NCBI GenBank assembly: GCA_964503615.1
Contig: CAZDBA010000124.1
Location: forward strand, 1-14,533
From: CAZDBA01 sp964503615
Lineage (GTDB): Bacteria; Planctomycetota; Planctomycetia; Pirellulales; Pirellulaceae
DNA length: 14,533 bases
Direction: 5' to 3'
Position numbers and translations under genes: made by a program. The notes below the pieces were generated by a model. The model saw only the letters and a program-made list of their open reading frames with translations, was not told the DNA's origin and did no database searches. This document shows positions 1-7,337 of the stretch, one piece after another (the first letter of the stretch is position 1; every line of letters begins with the position of its first letter).

Positions 1-170
1 AGGAAACGGCTTGCCTTCGTCCTAGCTTACGCCGCGGGTTACCATTTCGGGCGCTAGCGCGTTTATCAGGCGTTAGCCGACGCCCTGTGTCGCTTGCAAC
101 TTGTGCTCAAACCAATTCAAAAGCCCACTAAGGTCTATCGAATCAAGTCAATACTCGTTAGCTTTGTGGC
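1..170. repeat. Intergenic leader with GCTAGCGC-type repeat and hairpin
   Basis: This stretch precedes the thioesterase gene and has no credible reading frame. It contains the perfect palindrome GCGCTAGCGC at 51-60 and a hairpin at 69-84 (arms GGCGT and ACGCC, loop TAGCCG). The CTAG-centred, GGCG/CGCC-rich composition resembles the 28-bp repeat seen at 5820-5847 and 6083-6110, so it may be a degenerate member of the same intergenic family. The promoter of the downstream operon should lie between about 90 and 170, but no convincing -35/-10 pair is visible. The start codon at 171 has no strong Shine-Dalgarno sequence. Confidence 0.4.
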
Positions 171-608
171 ATGGCAGAGAACTTTATCTACAAACGTCGA
201 ATTGAATTTCGCGATACCGATATGGCTGGTATCGTCCACTTTTCCGTCTTCCATGCCTACATGGAAGAAGCCGAGCACGCTTTTTTGCGCACTTTAGGGT
301 TAGGAGTCATTTGCGAAATCGACGGAAAACAAATCAGCTTTCCTCGCGTCAACGCCACTTGCAACTATCGACGTCCGATCAAGTTCGAAGAGCAAATCGA
401 AATCGAAGTCACCATCGCTAAACTGGGCAACTCCAGCATCACCTACGACCACCATTTCAAACGGGATGGAGAAACGATCGCCGAAGGTTCGATCACGGTT
501 GTGTGTTGTGAGTTCCAGCACGGACTGCCCCCCAAGTCCTGCCCGATCCCGGACGGGTTTCGCGAAAAGGTCCAGCCGTTTTTGAGTTCAACGGCCGGCG
601 GCGAGTAA
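171..608 (+). CDS. Hotdog-fold acyl-CoA thioesterase (4HBT/YbgC-like)
   Basis: Predicted small cytoplasmic thioesterase of 145 aa, the usual length for the single-domain 4-hydroxybenzoyl-CoA thioesterase/YbgC/FadM family, which hydrolyses acyl-CoA or acyl-ACP thioesters. The N-terminus holds the family signature: RIEFRDTDMAGIVHF at residues 10-24, then YMEEAEHAFL on the long hotdog helix. Asp17 falls where the catalytic Asp of 4HBT enzymes lies, and His23 lies where YbgC-type enzymes have a histidine. The middle (about 60-115) has the alternating beta pattern expected of the hotdog sheet. ATG at 171 is chosen because the family motif begins just inside it; there is no strong ribosome site. 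The stop TAA overlaps the next ATG by one base (TAATG, 606-610), so translation is probably coupled to the toroid protein. The substrate cannot be read from the sequence. It heads an operon with an ABC exporter, a neighbourhood reminiscent of tesA beside ybbA-ybbP in E. coli, although TesA is an unrelated SGNH hydrolase. Confidence 0.88.
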   Translation: MAENFIYKRRIEFRDTDMAGIVHFSVFHAYMEEAEHAFLRTLGLGVICEIDGKQISFPRVNATCNYRRPIKFEEQIEIEVTIAKLGNSSITYDHHFKRDGETIAEGSITVVCCEFQHGLPPKSCPIPDGFREKVQPFLSSTAGGE

Positions 609-1561
609 TGTCAAACTACTTGCAAGATCTCACGGTTCAACTGGCGACCGGAATGGGGCGGTTGGACGAACAGACTCGTCAGATTCATACCGAATACTTA
701 CTAGCCGCTCAGGAAGATGACGGTGGCTTTGGCGGGCGACAGGGACCCAGCGATTTGTACTACACCGCCTTTGCACTTCGCGGGCTTTCGATTCTGGGCC
801 AGTTGTATGGGCCGGTGGCCGAAAAAGCGGCGCGGTTTCTGTCCGCCCAAATGCAAACCAAGCAGACGATCGTCGATTTCTTTTCGCTGTTCTACGCCGG
901 ACAATTATTAAAAGTCTCCGCCGGCATCGACCTTTTTTCCAACTATGACAAAAAGTGGCCGGTCGAAGTCGCGAACTTTCTGGAAACACTTCGTCGCGAA
1001 GATGGCGGATACGCCAAAGCTCCCGAGGGACATGCGAGCAGTACCTACCATTCGTTTCTGGTCGTTTTGGTTTACGAATTGATCGAGCTGGAGATCCCAC
1101 AGCCCGAAAAGATTTTGTCGTTTCTCGAATCCCGAATGGACGACGAAGGCGGCTGGCACGAGATCCGCGCCAGTAAGCGGCCGGGCACCAACCCGTCCGC
1201 GGCGGCCGCCGCCACAATTCGCATCTTGAGCGAAATGAACTCGGAGACCAAAGAGTTGACGCTCGATTTCCTGTGCGAAATGCAAACTTCTGAGGGCGGT
1301 TTGCGAGCCAACACACGGATCCCGGTTGCCGATTTGCTAAGTTCGTTTACGGGCGGGCTGACTTTGACCGACCTCGATTCGTTTGATGAAATCGAAGTCG
1401 AATCGCTGCGCAAGTTTGTTCATTCGCTACAATTAGAGGGCGGTGGCTTTCAAGCGTTTGAGTTAGATGAAGCCCACGATGTTGAATACACCTTTTACGG
1501 GCTGGGCTGTCTCGCGTTGCTGGCGAACCACGATGCTCGCGGTAAAGATGATGGAGAGTGA
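608..1561 (+). CDS. Prenyltransferase-beta-like toroid protein, zinc site degraded
   Basis: Protein of 317 aa built from the repeats of prenyltransferase beta subunits and squalene/terpene cyclases (alpha/alpha toroid). Repeat cores are visible as QEDDGGFGG (35-43), REDGGY (130-135), DDEGGW (178-183), TSEGGL (227-232) and LEGGGF (276-281). In canonical protein prenyltransferases a D-x-C pair and a later D-x-x-H-T motif bind zinc. Here the matching places read D242-L-L244 and D291-V-E-Y294-T, so the Cys and His ligands appear to be Leu and Tyr. It also lacks the DxDD acid motif of class II cyclases. A standard farnesyl- or geranylgeranyl-transferase reaction is therefore unlikely; binding an isoprenoid or lipid, or a different reaction, is possible. 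It starts one base inside the thioesterase stop and ends 6 bp before the ABC ATPase, so it is the second gene of the operon. Family is confident; function is unknown. Confidence 0.8.
   Translation: MSNYLQDLTVQLATGMGRLDEQTRQIHTEYLLAAQEDDGGFGGRQGPSDLYYTAFALRGLSILGQLYGPVAEKAARFLSAQMQTKQTIVDFFSLFYAGQLLKVSAGIDLFSNYDKKWPVEVANFLETLRREDGGYAKAPEGHASSTYHSFLVVLVYELIELEIPQPEKILSFLESRMDDEGGWHEIRASKRPGTNPSAAAAATIRILSEMNSETKELTLDFLCEMQTSEGGLRANTRIPVADLLSSFTGGLTLTDLDSFDEIEVESLRKFVHSLQLEGGGFQAFELDEAHDVEYTFYGLGCLALLANHDARGKDDGE
1553..1558 (+). promoter_or_regulatory. Ribosome binding site of the ABC ATPase
   Basis: GGAGAG lies 9 nt before the ATG at 1568, inside the last codons of the preceding gene. It is one of the few clear Shine-Dalgarno sites in the window and supports the chosen start. 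Confidence 0.6.
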
Positions 1562-1567
1562 GAACAG

Positions 1568-2245
1568 ATGGCAGACTTTTCTGCAACCGAGATCGTCAAA
1601 CAGTTTGAAACGGCCAGCGGCTCGCTAACCATCCTGGATGGTGTAACGGTCGAGCTTAATCGAGGGCAAAACCTGGCAGTGGTTGGGCCTAGCGGTAGCG
1701 GCAAAAGCACCTTTCTTCAAATCGCCGGTTCGCTGGATACGCCCAGCAGCGGAACGGTCGAACTACTTGGAACCAATCCGCATGAGCTAAGTGGAAAACA
1801 GCTAGCCCAGTTTCGAAACGAGAATATCGGGTTCGTCTTTCAACAACACCATCTGCTGCCGCAACTTTCCGCCTTGGAAAACGTATTGGTGCCTGTGTTG
1901 GCAACCGGAGCAGTCGACGATGCTGCAAACGAAGCGGCTCGAAAGCTGTTGGAGCAAGTCGGATTGGAAGACCGCGTTGACCATCGTCCCGGCCAGTTGT
2001 CCGGAGGAGAGTGTCAACGAGTCGCGGTGGCGAGGTCGCTCATTCGTGAACCGGCTTTGGTGCTGGCCGACGAGCCGACGGGGAGCTTGGACCAAAAGAA
2101 CGCGACGCGAATTGGCGAGCTGTTGCTGGAGATGCAAACAACCCACAACACGATTCTAATTTGTGTAACTCATTCCGATCGTTTGGCTAGCTTGTTCCAA
2201 CAGTCGACAACGATCAACGATGGCAAATTCGAAAAGGTCGCGTAA
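1568..2245 (+). CDS. ABC transporter ATPase, LolD/YbbA/MacB type
   Basis: Cytoplasmic nucleotide-binding subunit of 225 aa, typical for the LolD/YbbA family that drives lipoprotein or lipid extraction and MacB-like mechanotransmission rather than classic transport. All motifs are present: Walker A GPSGSGKST (40-48), Q-loop FQQHHLLP (91-98), ABC signature LSGGE (144-148), Walker B LVLADE (164-169) followed by PTGSLD, and the switch histidine in VTHSD (His202). The start is supported by GGAGAG 9 nt upstream. Its stop TAA directly abuts the ATG of the permease (2243-2248), so the two are almost certainly co-translated partners. Cargo cannot be assigned. The flanking thioesterase and prenyl-binding-fold protein suggest a lipid-related role, which is inference only. 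Confidence 0.93.
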   Translation: MADFSATEIVKQFETASGSLTILDGVTVELNRGQNLAVVGPSGSGKSTFLQIAGSLDTPSSGTVELLGTNPHELSGKQLAQFRNENIGFVFQQHHLLPQLSALENVLVPVLATGAVDDAANEAARKLLEQVGLEDRVDHRPGQLSGGECQRVAVARSLIREPALVLADEPTGSLDQKNATRIGELLLEMQTTHNTILICVTHSDRLASLFQQSTTINDGKFEKVA

Positions 2246-5200
2246 ATGACGAATTGGAAACTCGCATTTAAGAGCTTTTTATATTACCTGCGATCAAATC
2301 TTGGCGTCGCGTTGGGCGTGGCGGCAGCAACGGCGGTACTGACCGGAGCGTTGATCGTCGGCGACAGCATGCGAGGCAGCTTGCGCGAACTGACGCTGGA
2401 CCGACTGGGCTCTATCGACGAAATCGTTGTCTCGGATAGCTTCTTCCGCGAAAAACTTGCACAGGAACTCGTCGATTCAGACCTCTTTGCTGCACCAGGC
2501 AAATCCACTCGCGACAAACCAAGCTACTCGAAAGCCGTGCCCGCAATCATGTTTCCCAACGGAACGGTCGAGTTTCAATCGGACGATGGAGTCCAACGCG
2601 CCGCGAACGTGAATGTGTTTGGCGTAAACGATTCGTTCTGGAAGCTCGGCACGGGGCTCAGCGATATCGAGTTGTCAGGACGTCAGATCGTAATCAACCA
2701 ACAGTTGGCCGACCAGTTTTCTGCGACGGACGATTTTGAGCTTACATTACGTATCCCCAAGCCAACTCAACTGCCGTCCGAGAGCGCTTTGGGAAAGACT
2801 CGCGATCTGGTCGAAAGTCTACAACGGCTAAAGGTCGTTCGAACGGTACCCAACCGCAGCATCGCGAGATTTAGCCTGACACCCAACCAAGCTGAGCCGG
2901 CAAACATCTTCGTTCCTTTGGAGCTGCTACAGGAATCGCTTTCGGAAACGGCGTTGAAGTACAAATCAGATCCAGCCCAGGTCAACGTGATCTTTCTGGT
3001 GGGCAACGACGAACTTCCCACGAAGCAAGCAACTCAGGATTTGGCCGACACACTCCAGCCGAGCTTTGACGATCTTGGGTTTACGGTCAAACACGTTCAG
3101 CAACCGATCCCTTCCGGCAACGACGCCCCGCCGGACAACGCATTCGAGTATTTTAGCGTTTCGTCCGACCGCTTGGTCATTGGAAGCGAGGCAGCTGAGT
3201 CGATCCGCAAAGCGTTTCCCGGCGCCGTCGAACTGTTCACCTACCTTGCCAACGATATCCGAGCTGCCGGAACCGATTCGGGCGTCCCCTACTCGATGAT
3301 CTCCGCAGTCGATTTTTCGGACGAGTTCCGTCCGCTATCAATCTCAGGGAAACCGATCAAGACGCTATCGGACAACGAGATCGTACTGAACGAGTGGACC
3401 GCAAACGATCTAGGAGTGAAGATCGGTGACAAACTTGTGTTAACTTTTTTCCAGCCGGAAACAACTCATGGAGTACAAGTTGAGAGCGAGATCCAGTTCA
3501 CACTGGCCGACATCGCTAAATTGACCGAGCCCGCTTCGCCTTTTGTGGTTCGTCGACGAGGATCGGTGCGGCCAGCGGTCTTTGACAAAGCTCCGACACT
3601 GGCGAACGATCCCGACCTGACCCCGACCGTTCCAGGCGTGACCGATGCCGAGTCGATTGAGAAGTGGGACCTTCCGTTTGACACCAAGAACAAACTTCGC
3701 CCGGAAGATGATGTCTATTGGGAGAATCATCGCACCACGCCCAAAGGCTTTATCAGCTTAGCCGCTGGACAACGGGCTTGGGACAGCCGCTTTGGCAATA
3801 CAACTTCGTTCCGCATTTCCGCCACCGATTCCGCCACCGTTCAAACCGAAGCAAAGATCGCCGAACGGTTGATCAAGCAGTTCGATGAGGACAACGTCGA
3901 TCTCGGCTTTCACGTTATTCCGATCAAGCGGCAGGGGCTGACCGCATCGGGAGGCTCAACACCGTTCGATGTGCTGTTTCTGTCACTCAGCATGTTCGTG
4001 ATCGGGGCGGCGCTCATTTTGGTTTCGTTGCTATTTCAGTTGGCGCTGACAGGACGGCTAAATCAAATCGGGGTGTTGACCGCCAGTGGATTTCGGTCCG
4101 GTCAGATCACTCGCATTTGGTTGTATGAAGCGATCATGGTTTGCGGAGTCGGCGCGTTGATCGGCGTTGCTTTAGGAATTGGATACGCCGCATTGATGAT
4201 TTGGGGATTAAAGACTTGGTGGGTAGGAGCGATCTCACGACCGTTTTTGGAATTGCATATCGGCCCGATCAGTATCATCGGAGGTTTGTTAAGCGGCGTT
4301 CTTGTGTCAGTGATCACCATTATCCGCGCTGTTCGCGCGACACGAAAGCAACCGGTCAACCAGCTGCTAAATGGACAAGCGACCGATAACGCCGCCAGCG
4401 GGCGCAAGCGAGGTTGGCTGCGATATGCTGCCGTGTTGATGTTGGTTGGAGCAATCGGGCTTGCGATTATGGCCAGCCAACTGGGCGGCGAAGCCCAAGC
4501 AGGCAGTTTCGTGGGTGCCGGCTTTCTGGTGATGTCTGCGTTGTTGATATTTACATGGAGCTGGTTGCAAAAGTCGCAGCCAAGCGATGTACGGTCTATC
4601 GGCCTGACAAAAATGGCAGTGCTAAGCGCGAAACGAAATCCACTGCGCAGCACATTGACAATTGGACTGGTTGCGGTCGCCTCGTTTTTGATCGCTTCGA
4701 TCAGCTCGTTTCACCTGACTCCGGTTGCCGAAGGGGTTGCCGGATTCGATCAGGTTGCGGAAAGCAGCCAGCCGATTTTCGCCAACCTAAATTCAGAGTC
4801 CGGACAACAAGATGCATTGGGTGCAGAGAATTCATTGCCCGCGGGGACTGAGATTTTTTCGTTTCGAGTTAAGCCAGGGCAAGACGCCAGCTGTAACAAC
4901 TTGTACCAATCAACCCAACCTCGCCTGTTGGGCGTAACACCACAGTTGATCGAACATTTTGACGACCCGGACCAAGTCGCTTTTGCCTTTGCTGGCAGTA
5001 GTGCCGAAACAGAGGCTGAACAACAGAATCCATGGCGAGTACTGTTGCAATCGGAAGATGATTCAGACGCGATCCCGGTTTTGATCGACAAGAACACGGC
5101 TTGGTACAGCCTGAAAGTTTATTTGGTCGGGCAAGAGTTTACGGTCGACTACGATTCAGGCGAGTCGGTGAAGTTCCGTGTGGCTGGGTTCTTGAGCAAC

Positions 5201-5788
5201 ACGATCTTACAAGGTTCGTTGCTATGCTCCGAAGAGAACTTTACGCGAGCGTTTCCGCAGATCGGCGGCTACCGTTACTTTTTGATTCGCGAACCAGAGG
5301 GAGACGAAACCGATGCGGTTGCGGTGCTGGAAGATCGGTTGGGCGACAACGGGTTCGACGCTCGCGACTCACGAAAAATGTTGGCCGGATTTTTAGCGGT
5401 TCAAAACACTTATTTGAGTACGTTTCAAACGTTGGGCGCGTTGGGGTTGTTACTGGGAACGTTCGGTTTGGGCGCGGTGCAAGTCCGAAACGTATTGCAG
5501 CGCCAAAGCGAATTCGGCTTGATGCGCGCGGTGGGCTGGAGTCTTAGCCGGCTTTCTAAAATGATTTTATTGGAGAGTGCTTTTCTGCTGTTGATGGGGT
5601 TAGGAATCGGAATCGTATCCGCCCTTTTCGCGACCCTGCCCCACTACCTGATCGGCGCCGCGACCGTTCCGTTCTTGCAGTTAACAATCTTATTCGCTGT
5701 AATCGTAGTGGTAGGATTGCTAACTGCCGCAATCACATCGCGAGTGATCTTCAAAATTCCACTGCTGCAATCGCTGCGCGAAGCGTAG
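2246..5788 (+). CDS. Giant FtsX/YbbP-type ABC permease
   Basis: Integral inner-membrane permease of 1180 aa, partner of the preceding ATPase. Hydrophobic segments suggest about ten membrane helices: one at about 15-40 (beginning after LRSNLGVALGV), then about 577-600, 622-655, 675-698, 726-745, 753-775, 802-822, 1056-1083, 1103-1131 and 1141-1166. This is the layout of a duplicated FtsX domain (YbbP/BceB-like, ten helices). The stretch LALTGRLNQIGVLTASGF (about 600-620) and its C-terminal echo QSEFGLMRAVGW (about 1089-1100) are the coupling regions expected after the first helix of each FtsX half. Between helices 1 and 2 lies an extracytoplasmic domain of about 530 aa, and a second of about 230 aa lies between helices 7 and 8. 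The protein is therefore well above the roughly 800 aa of E. coli YbbP. No frameshift is seen. Likely role: moving or releasing lipids or lipoproteins at the cytoplasmic membrane; substrate unknown. Last gene of the operon, followed by a hairpin. Confidence 0.9.
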   Translation: MTNWKLAFKSFLYYLRSNLGVALGVAAATAVLTGALIVGDSMRGSLRELTLDRLGSIDEIVVSDSFFREKLAQELVDSDLFAAPGKSTRDKPSYSKAVPAIMFPNGTVEFQSDDGVQRAANVNVFGVNDSFWKLGTGLSDIELSGRQIVINQQLADQFSATDDFELTLRIPKPTQLPSESALGKTRDLVESLQRLKVVRTVPNRSIARFSLTPNQAEPANIFVPLELLQESLSETALKYKSDPAQVNVIFLVGNDELPTKQATQDLADTLQPSFDDLGFTVKHVQQPIPSGNDAPPDNAFEYFSVSSDRLVIGSEAAESIRKAFPGAVELFTYLANDIRAAGTDSGVPYSMISAVDFSDEFRPLSISGKPIKTLSDNEIVLNEWTANDLGVKIGDKLVLTFFQPETTHGVQVESEIQFTLADIAKLTEPASPFVVRRRGSVRPAVFDKAPTLANDPDLTPTVPGVTDAESIEKWDLPFDTKNKLRPEDDVYWENHRTTPKGFISLAAGQRAWDSRFGNTTSFRISATDSATVQTEAKIAERLIKQFDEDNVDLGFHVIPIKRQGLTASGGSTPFDVLFLSLSMFVIGAALILVSLLFQLALTGRLNQIGVLTASGFRSGQITRIWLYEAIMVCGVGALIGVALGIGYAALMIWGLKTWWVGAISRPFLELHIGPISIIGGLLSGVLVSVITIIRAVRATRKQPVNQLLNGQATDNAASGRKRGWLRYAAVLMLVGAIGLAIMASQLGGEAQAGSFVGAGFLVMSALLIFTWSWLQKSQPSDVRSIGLTKMAVLSAKRNPLRSTLTIGLVAVASFLIASISSFHLTPVAEGVAGFDQVAESSQPIFANLNSESGQQDALGAENSLPAGTEIFSFRVKPGQDASCNNLYQSTQPRLLGVTPQLIEHFDDPDQVAFAFAGSSAETEAEQQNPWRVLLQSEDDSDAIPVLIDKNTAWYSLKVYLVGQEFTVDYDSGESVKFRVAGFLSNTILQGSLLCSEENFTRAFPQIGGYRYFLIREPEGDETDAVAVLEDRLGDNGFDARDSRKMLAGFLAVQNTYLSTFQTLGALGLLLGTFGLGAVQVRNVLQRQSEFGLMRAVGWSLSRLSKMILLESAFLLLMGLGIGIVSALFATLPHYLIGAATVPFLQLTILFAVIVVVGLLTAAITSRVIFKIPLLQSLREA

Positions 5789-5799
5789 TGTATCATCGC

Positions 5800-5814
5800 G
5801 GTCGCGCAGCGACC
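5800..5814. terminator. GC-rich hairpin after the permease gene
   Basis: A perfect 6-bp stem (GGTCGC / GCGACC) closes a GCA loop, starting 12 nt after the permease stop in a convergent intergenic region. There is no T-tract on either side, so it is not a classic intrinsic terminator. It may protect the mRNA 3' end, act with a factor, or belong to the repeat element that begins at 5820. Confidence 0.4.
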
Positions 5815-5819
5815 CTCCT

Positions 5820-5847
5820 GTGAGCGGCAAGGCGCTAGCCGCCGGTT
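5820..5847 (+). repeat. 28-bp inverted repeat, left copy
   Basis: These 28 bases are the exact reverse complement of 6083-6110, which is repeated after the gap at 6238-6265. The copy begins GTGAGCGGCAAGGCG and contains its own small hairpin (GCGGC, 9-nt loop, GCCGC). Its core, GGCGCTAGCCGCC, is the CTAG-centred type also hinted at in 51-84. It looks like one end of an intergenic element of about 290 bp. No target-site duplication is evident. Confidence 0.75.
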
Positions 5848-5895
5848 CTTGAGCAGCGTGTTTGCCAAACTGCTTCCGGACTTATTCCAGAGTTT

Positions 5896-6082
5896 CTACC
5901 GACCAGTGTCACCAAAACCAAAAGGGTCGTCCTCATAATTAAACGACCTATCAAATTTCAACGGGAAATCTGTGAATTTCTCTACTCTATTTAAGGTGGA
6001 AGCCGAATGCTGTTGAAGTGAGTAGAGGGTAATCGGATTGTCAGCATCGTTACCGATTGCAACGGTGACATATTTGGCAACG
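5896..6082 (-). pseudogene. Possible gene remnant cut by the 28-bp repeat
   Basis: On the minus strand an open frame runs from the repeat at 6083 down to a TAG at 5896-5898. The encoded segment reads as protein-like: VAKYVTVAIGNDADNPITLY near its start, then about 20 further residues, then FNYEDDPFGFGDTGR at the end. No ATG, GTG or TTG with a ribosome site precedes it. Upstream the frame passes into the inverted repeat and, if the gap is collapsed, reaches a TGA at 6279-6281. The simplest reading is the 3' end of a small gene whose 5' part was replaced by the repeat. An alternative is a coding segment carried within a mobile repeat element, or a chance open frame. Family not recognised. Confidence 0.35.
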
Positions 6083-6110
6083 AACCGGCGGCTAGCGCCT
6101 TGCCGCTCAC
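6083..6110 (-). repeat. 28-bp inverted repeat, right copy (before gap)
   Basis: Exact reverse complement of 5820-5847, ending at the first N. It forms the last 28 bases of the 55-bp block (6056-6110) that recurs at 6211-6265 after the gap, so 6238-6265 is probably the same physical copy and not a third one. It lies at the 3' side of the convergent region, 21 bp from the aldo/keto reductase stop if the later copy is used. Confidence 0.7.
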
Positions 6111-6210
6111 NNNNNNNNNNNNNNNNNNNNNNNNNNNNNNNNNNNNNNNNNNNNNNNNNNNNNNNNNNNNNNNNNNNNNNNNNNNNNNNNNNNNNNNNNN
6201 NNNNNNNNNN
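6111..6210. other. Assembly gap (100 N) flanked by a 55-bp duplicate
   Basis: Exactly 100 N. The 55 bases before the gap (6056-6110) are identical to the 55 after it (6211-6265). This is what remains when two contigs overlapping by one k-mer are joined with a fixed-length spacer. The true sequence is probably continuous after removing 155 bp, although lost repeat copies cannot be excluded because the block contains a repeated element. Confidence 0.85.
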
Positions 6211-6286
6211 ATTGCAACGGTGACATATTTGGCAACGAACCGGCGGCTAGCGCCTTGCCGCTCACTCAGGTCTGTTTCTCAGGCCT

Positions 6287-7279
6287 TTAGTTCCAAGTGA
6301 GGTTTGAGCGTTTGGTCCAGTACTCTTCTGCTGGTTCTTGGAGTTTGGCTGTTAGCGATTGGAGGTCGGCTGGCTTGAGTTGGCTGACGAGTTCGCGGGC
6401 TTGGACGTTGGATTTTAGTTGGGCGGACGTTGTTGCACCGCTTAGTGCGATCGATACCCACGTTTGAGACAATACTGCAGCGAGTGCTACTGCGTCGATC
6501 GTTGAGTTGTGTGTATCGGCGGTATCTTGCAATAGTTTTCGTTTGGTTGCGAAAGCTGGAGATGAGTTGCGATCAGTTAACCTGCCGTTGGCGACGCCTT
6601 CTTTTACAATAACTCGCCAGCCTGCCGAGTGAGCACTCTCAAGCGCTGGGGCGACCGATTGTTCCAGCAAGTTCCAGGTAGCTTGTACCGCGCTGAAGAT
6701 CTGCTTTTCGCCTCGTTCGCAATCCAAAGCGCGAAAAATCGTGTCCGCTTGTTTGGGGCCGCTGACCGATAGGCCTATCTTCAAGCCTTCGTCGCGTAAC
6801 TCGGCCAAGCGATCCAGCACCGCGTCGTTTTCCAATACGCCACTTTCCAAAGTCGCAGAGTGGATCTGGTAAAGTTCCAAGTGTTTTCCCAAAATCTCTC
6901 GCGATTCGGCAAGCTGAGTCTCCAGGCGTGGGAGCGAATGCTCTTTGACTTCATGAGATTCACCCTCGGGCACCGTGACTTGCCAACCGGCGGTATAGGT
7001 GTAACCCCACTTGGACGCGATCGTTAATTGATCGGGAGTAAACTCGCGCGTGTTCAACCAACTGGCGAGAAACTGTTCAGCACGGCCGTACGAACGGGCG
7101 GCATCAAAGTAGTCGATCCCCAACTCAGCAGCTGCGTCCATTACCTGATGGGCTCGCTCTTGCATCTGGGCGACATCGCGTCCGCATGATAGATCATTAC
7201 CGTGACCGAGATTGATGTAGCCCGGCCGTCCTAACGCAGCCAAGCCCAAACCAAGTTTCGTAGGATTTTGGTTAGCCAT
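6287..7279 (-). CDS. Aldo/keto reductase
   Basis: Cytoplasmic NAD(P)H-dependent oxidoreductase of 330 aa, a normal length for the aldo/keto reductase (TIM-barrel) superfamily. The catalytic tetrad is readable: Asp59 in YFDAARSYG, Tyr64 in the same motif, Lys90 in ASKWGY and His140 in YQIHSA. The N-terminal LGLGLAALGRPGYINLGHG and LGIDYFDAARSYGRAE are the usual signature regions. ATG at 7279 is the only good start; no clear Shine-Dalgarno is seen. It is the last of four minus-strand genes, 58 bp after the chorismate-lyase-like gene, so it may reduce a carbonyl intermediate of that pathway. AKRs are promiscuous and commonly unlinked to neighbours, so this is only a suggestion. Confidence 0.9.
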   Translation of the reverse strand: MANQNPTKLGLGLAALGRPGYINLGHGNDLSCGRDVAQMQERAHQVMDAAAELGIDYFDAARSYGRAEQFLASWLNTREFTPDQLTIASKWGYTYTAGWQVTVPEGESHEVKEHSLPRLETQLAESREILGKHLELYQIHSATLESGVLENDAVLDRLAELRDEGLKIGLSVSGPKQADTIFRALDCERGEKQIFSAVQATWNLLEQSVAPALESAHSAGWRVIVKEGVANGRLTDRNSSPAFATKRKLLQDTADTHNSTIDAVALAAVLSQTWVSIALSGATTSAQLKSNVQARELVSQLKPADLQSLTAKLQEPAEEYWTKRSNLTWN

Positions 7280-7337
7280 AAAAATTCAGCCCGATTGATT
7301 GAGCGATTACAGACGAACGATTAAAGACAAGCGAACT

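Noticed and set aside
630..1316. Long minus-strand open frame opposite the toroid gene
   Set aside because: Arg/Pro-rich, with no recognisable motif; it is the antisense shadow of a gene with clear family repeats and good operon spacing.
6238..6265. A third copy of the 28-bp repeat after the first gap
   Set aside because: It lies inside the 55-bp contig-end duplicate, so it is most likely the same physical copy as 6083-6110.
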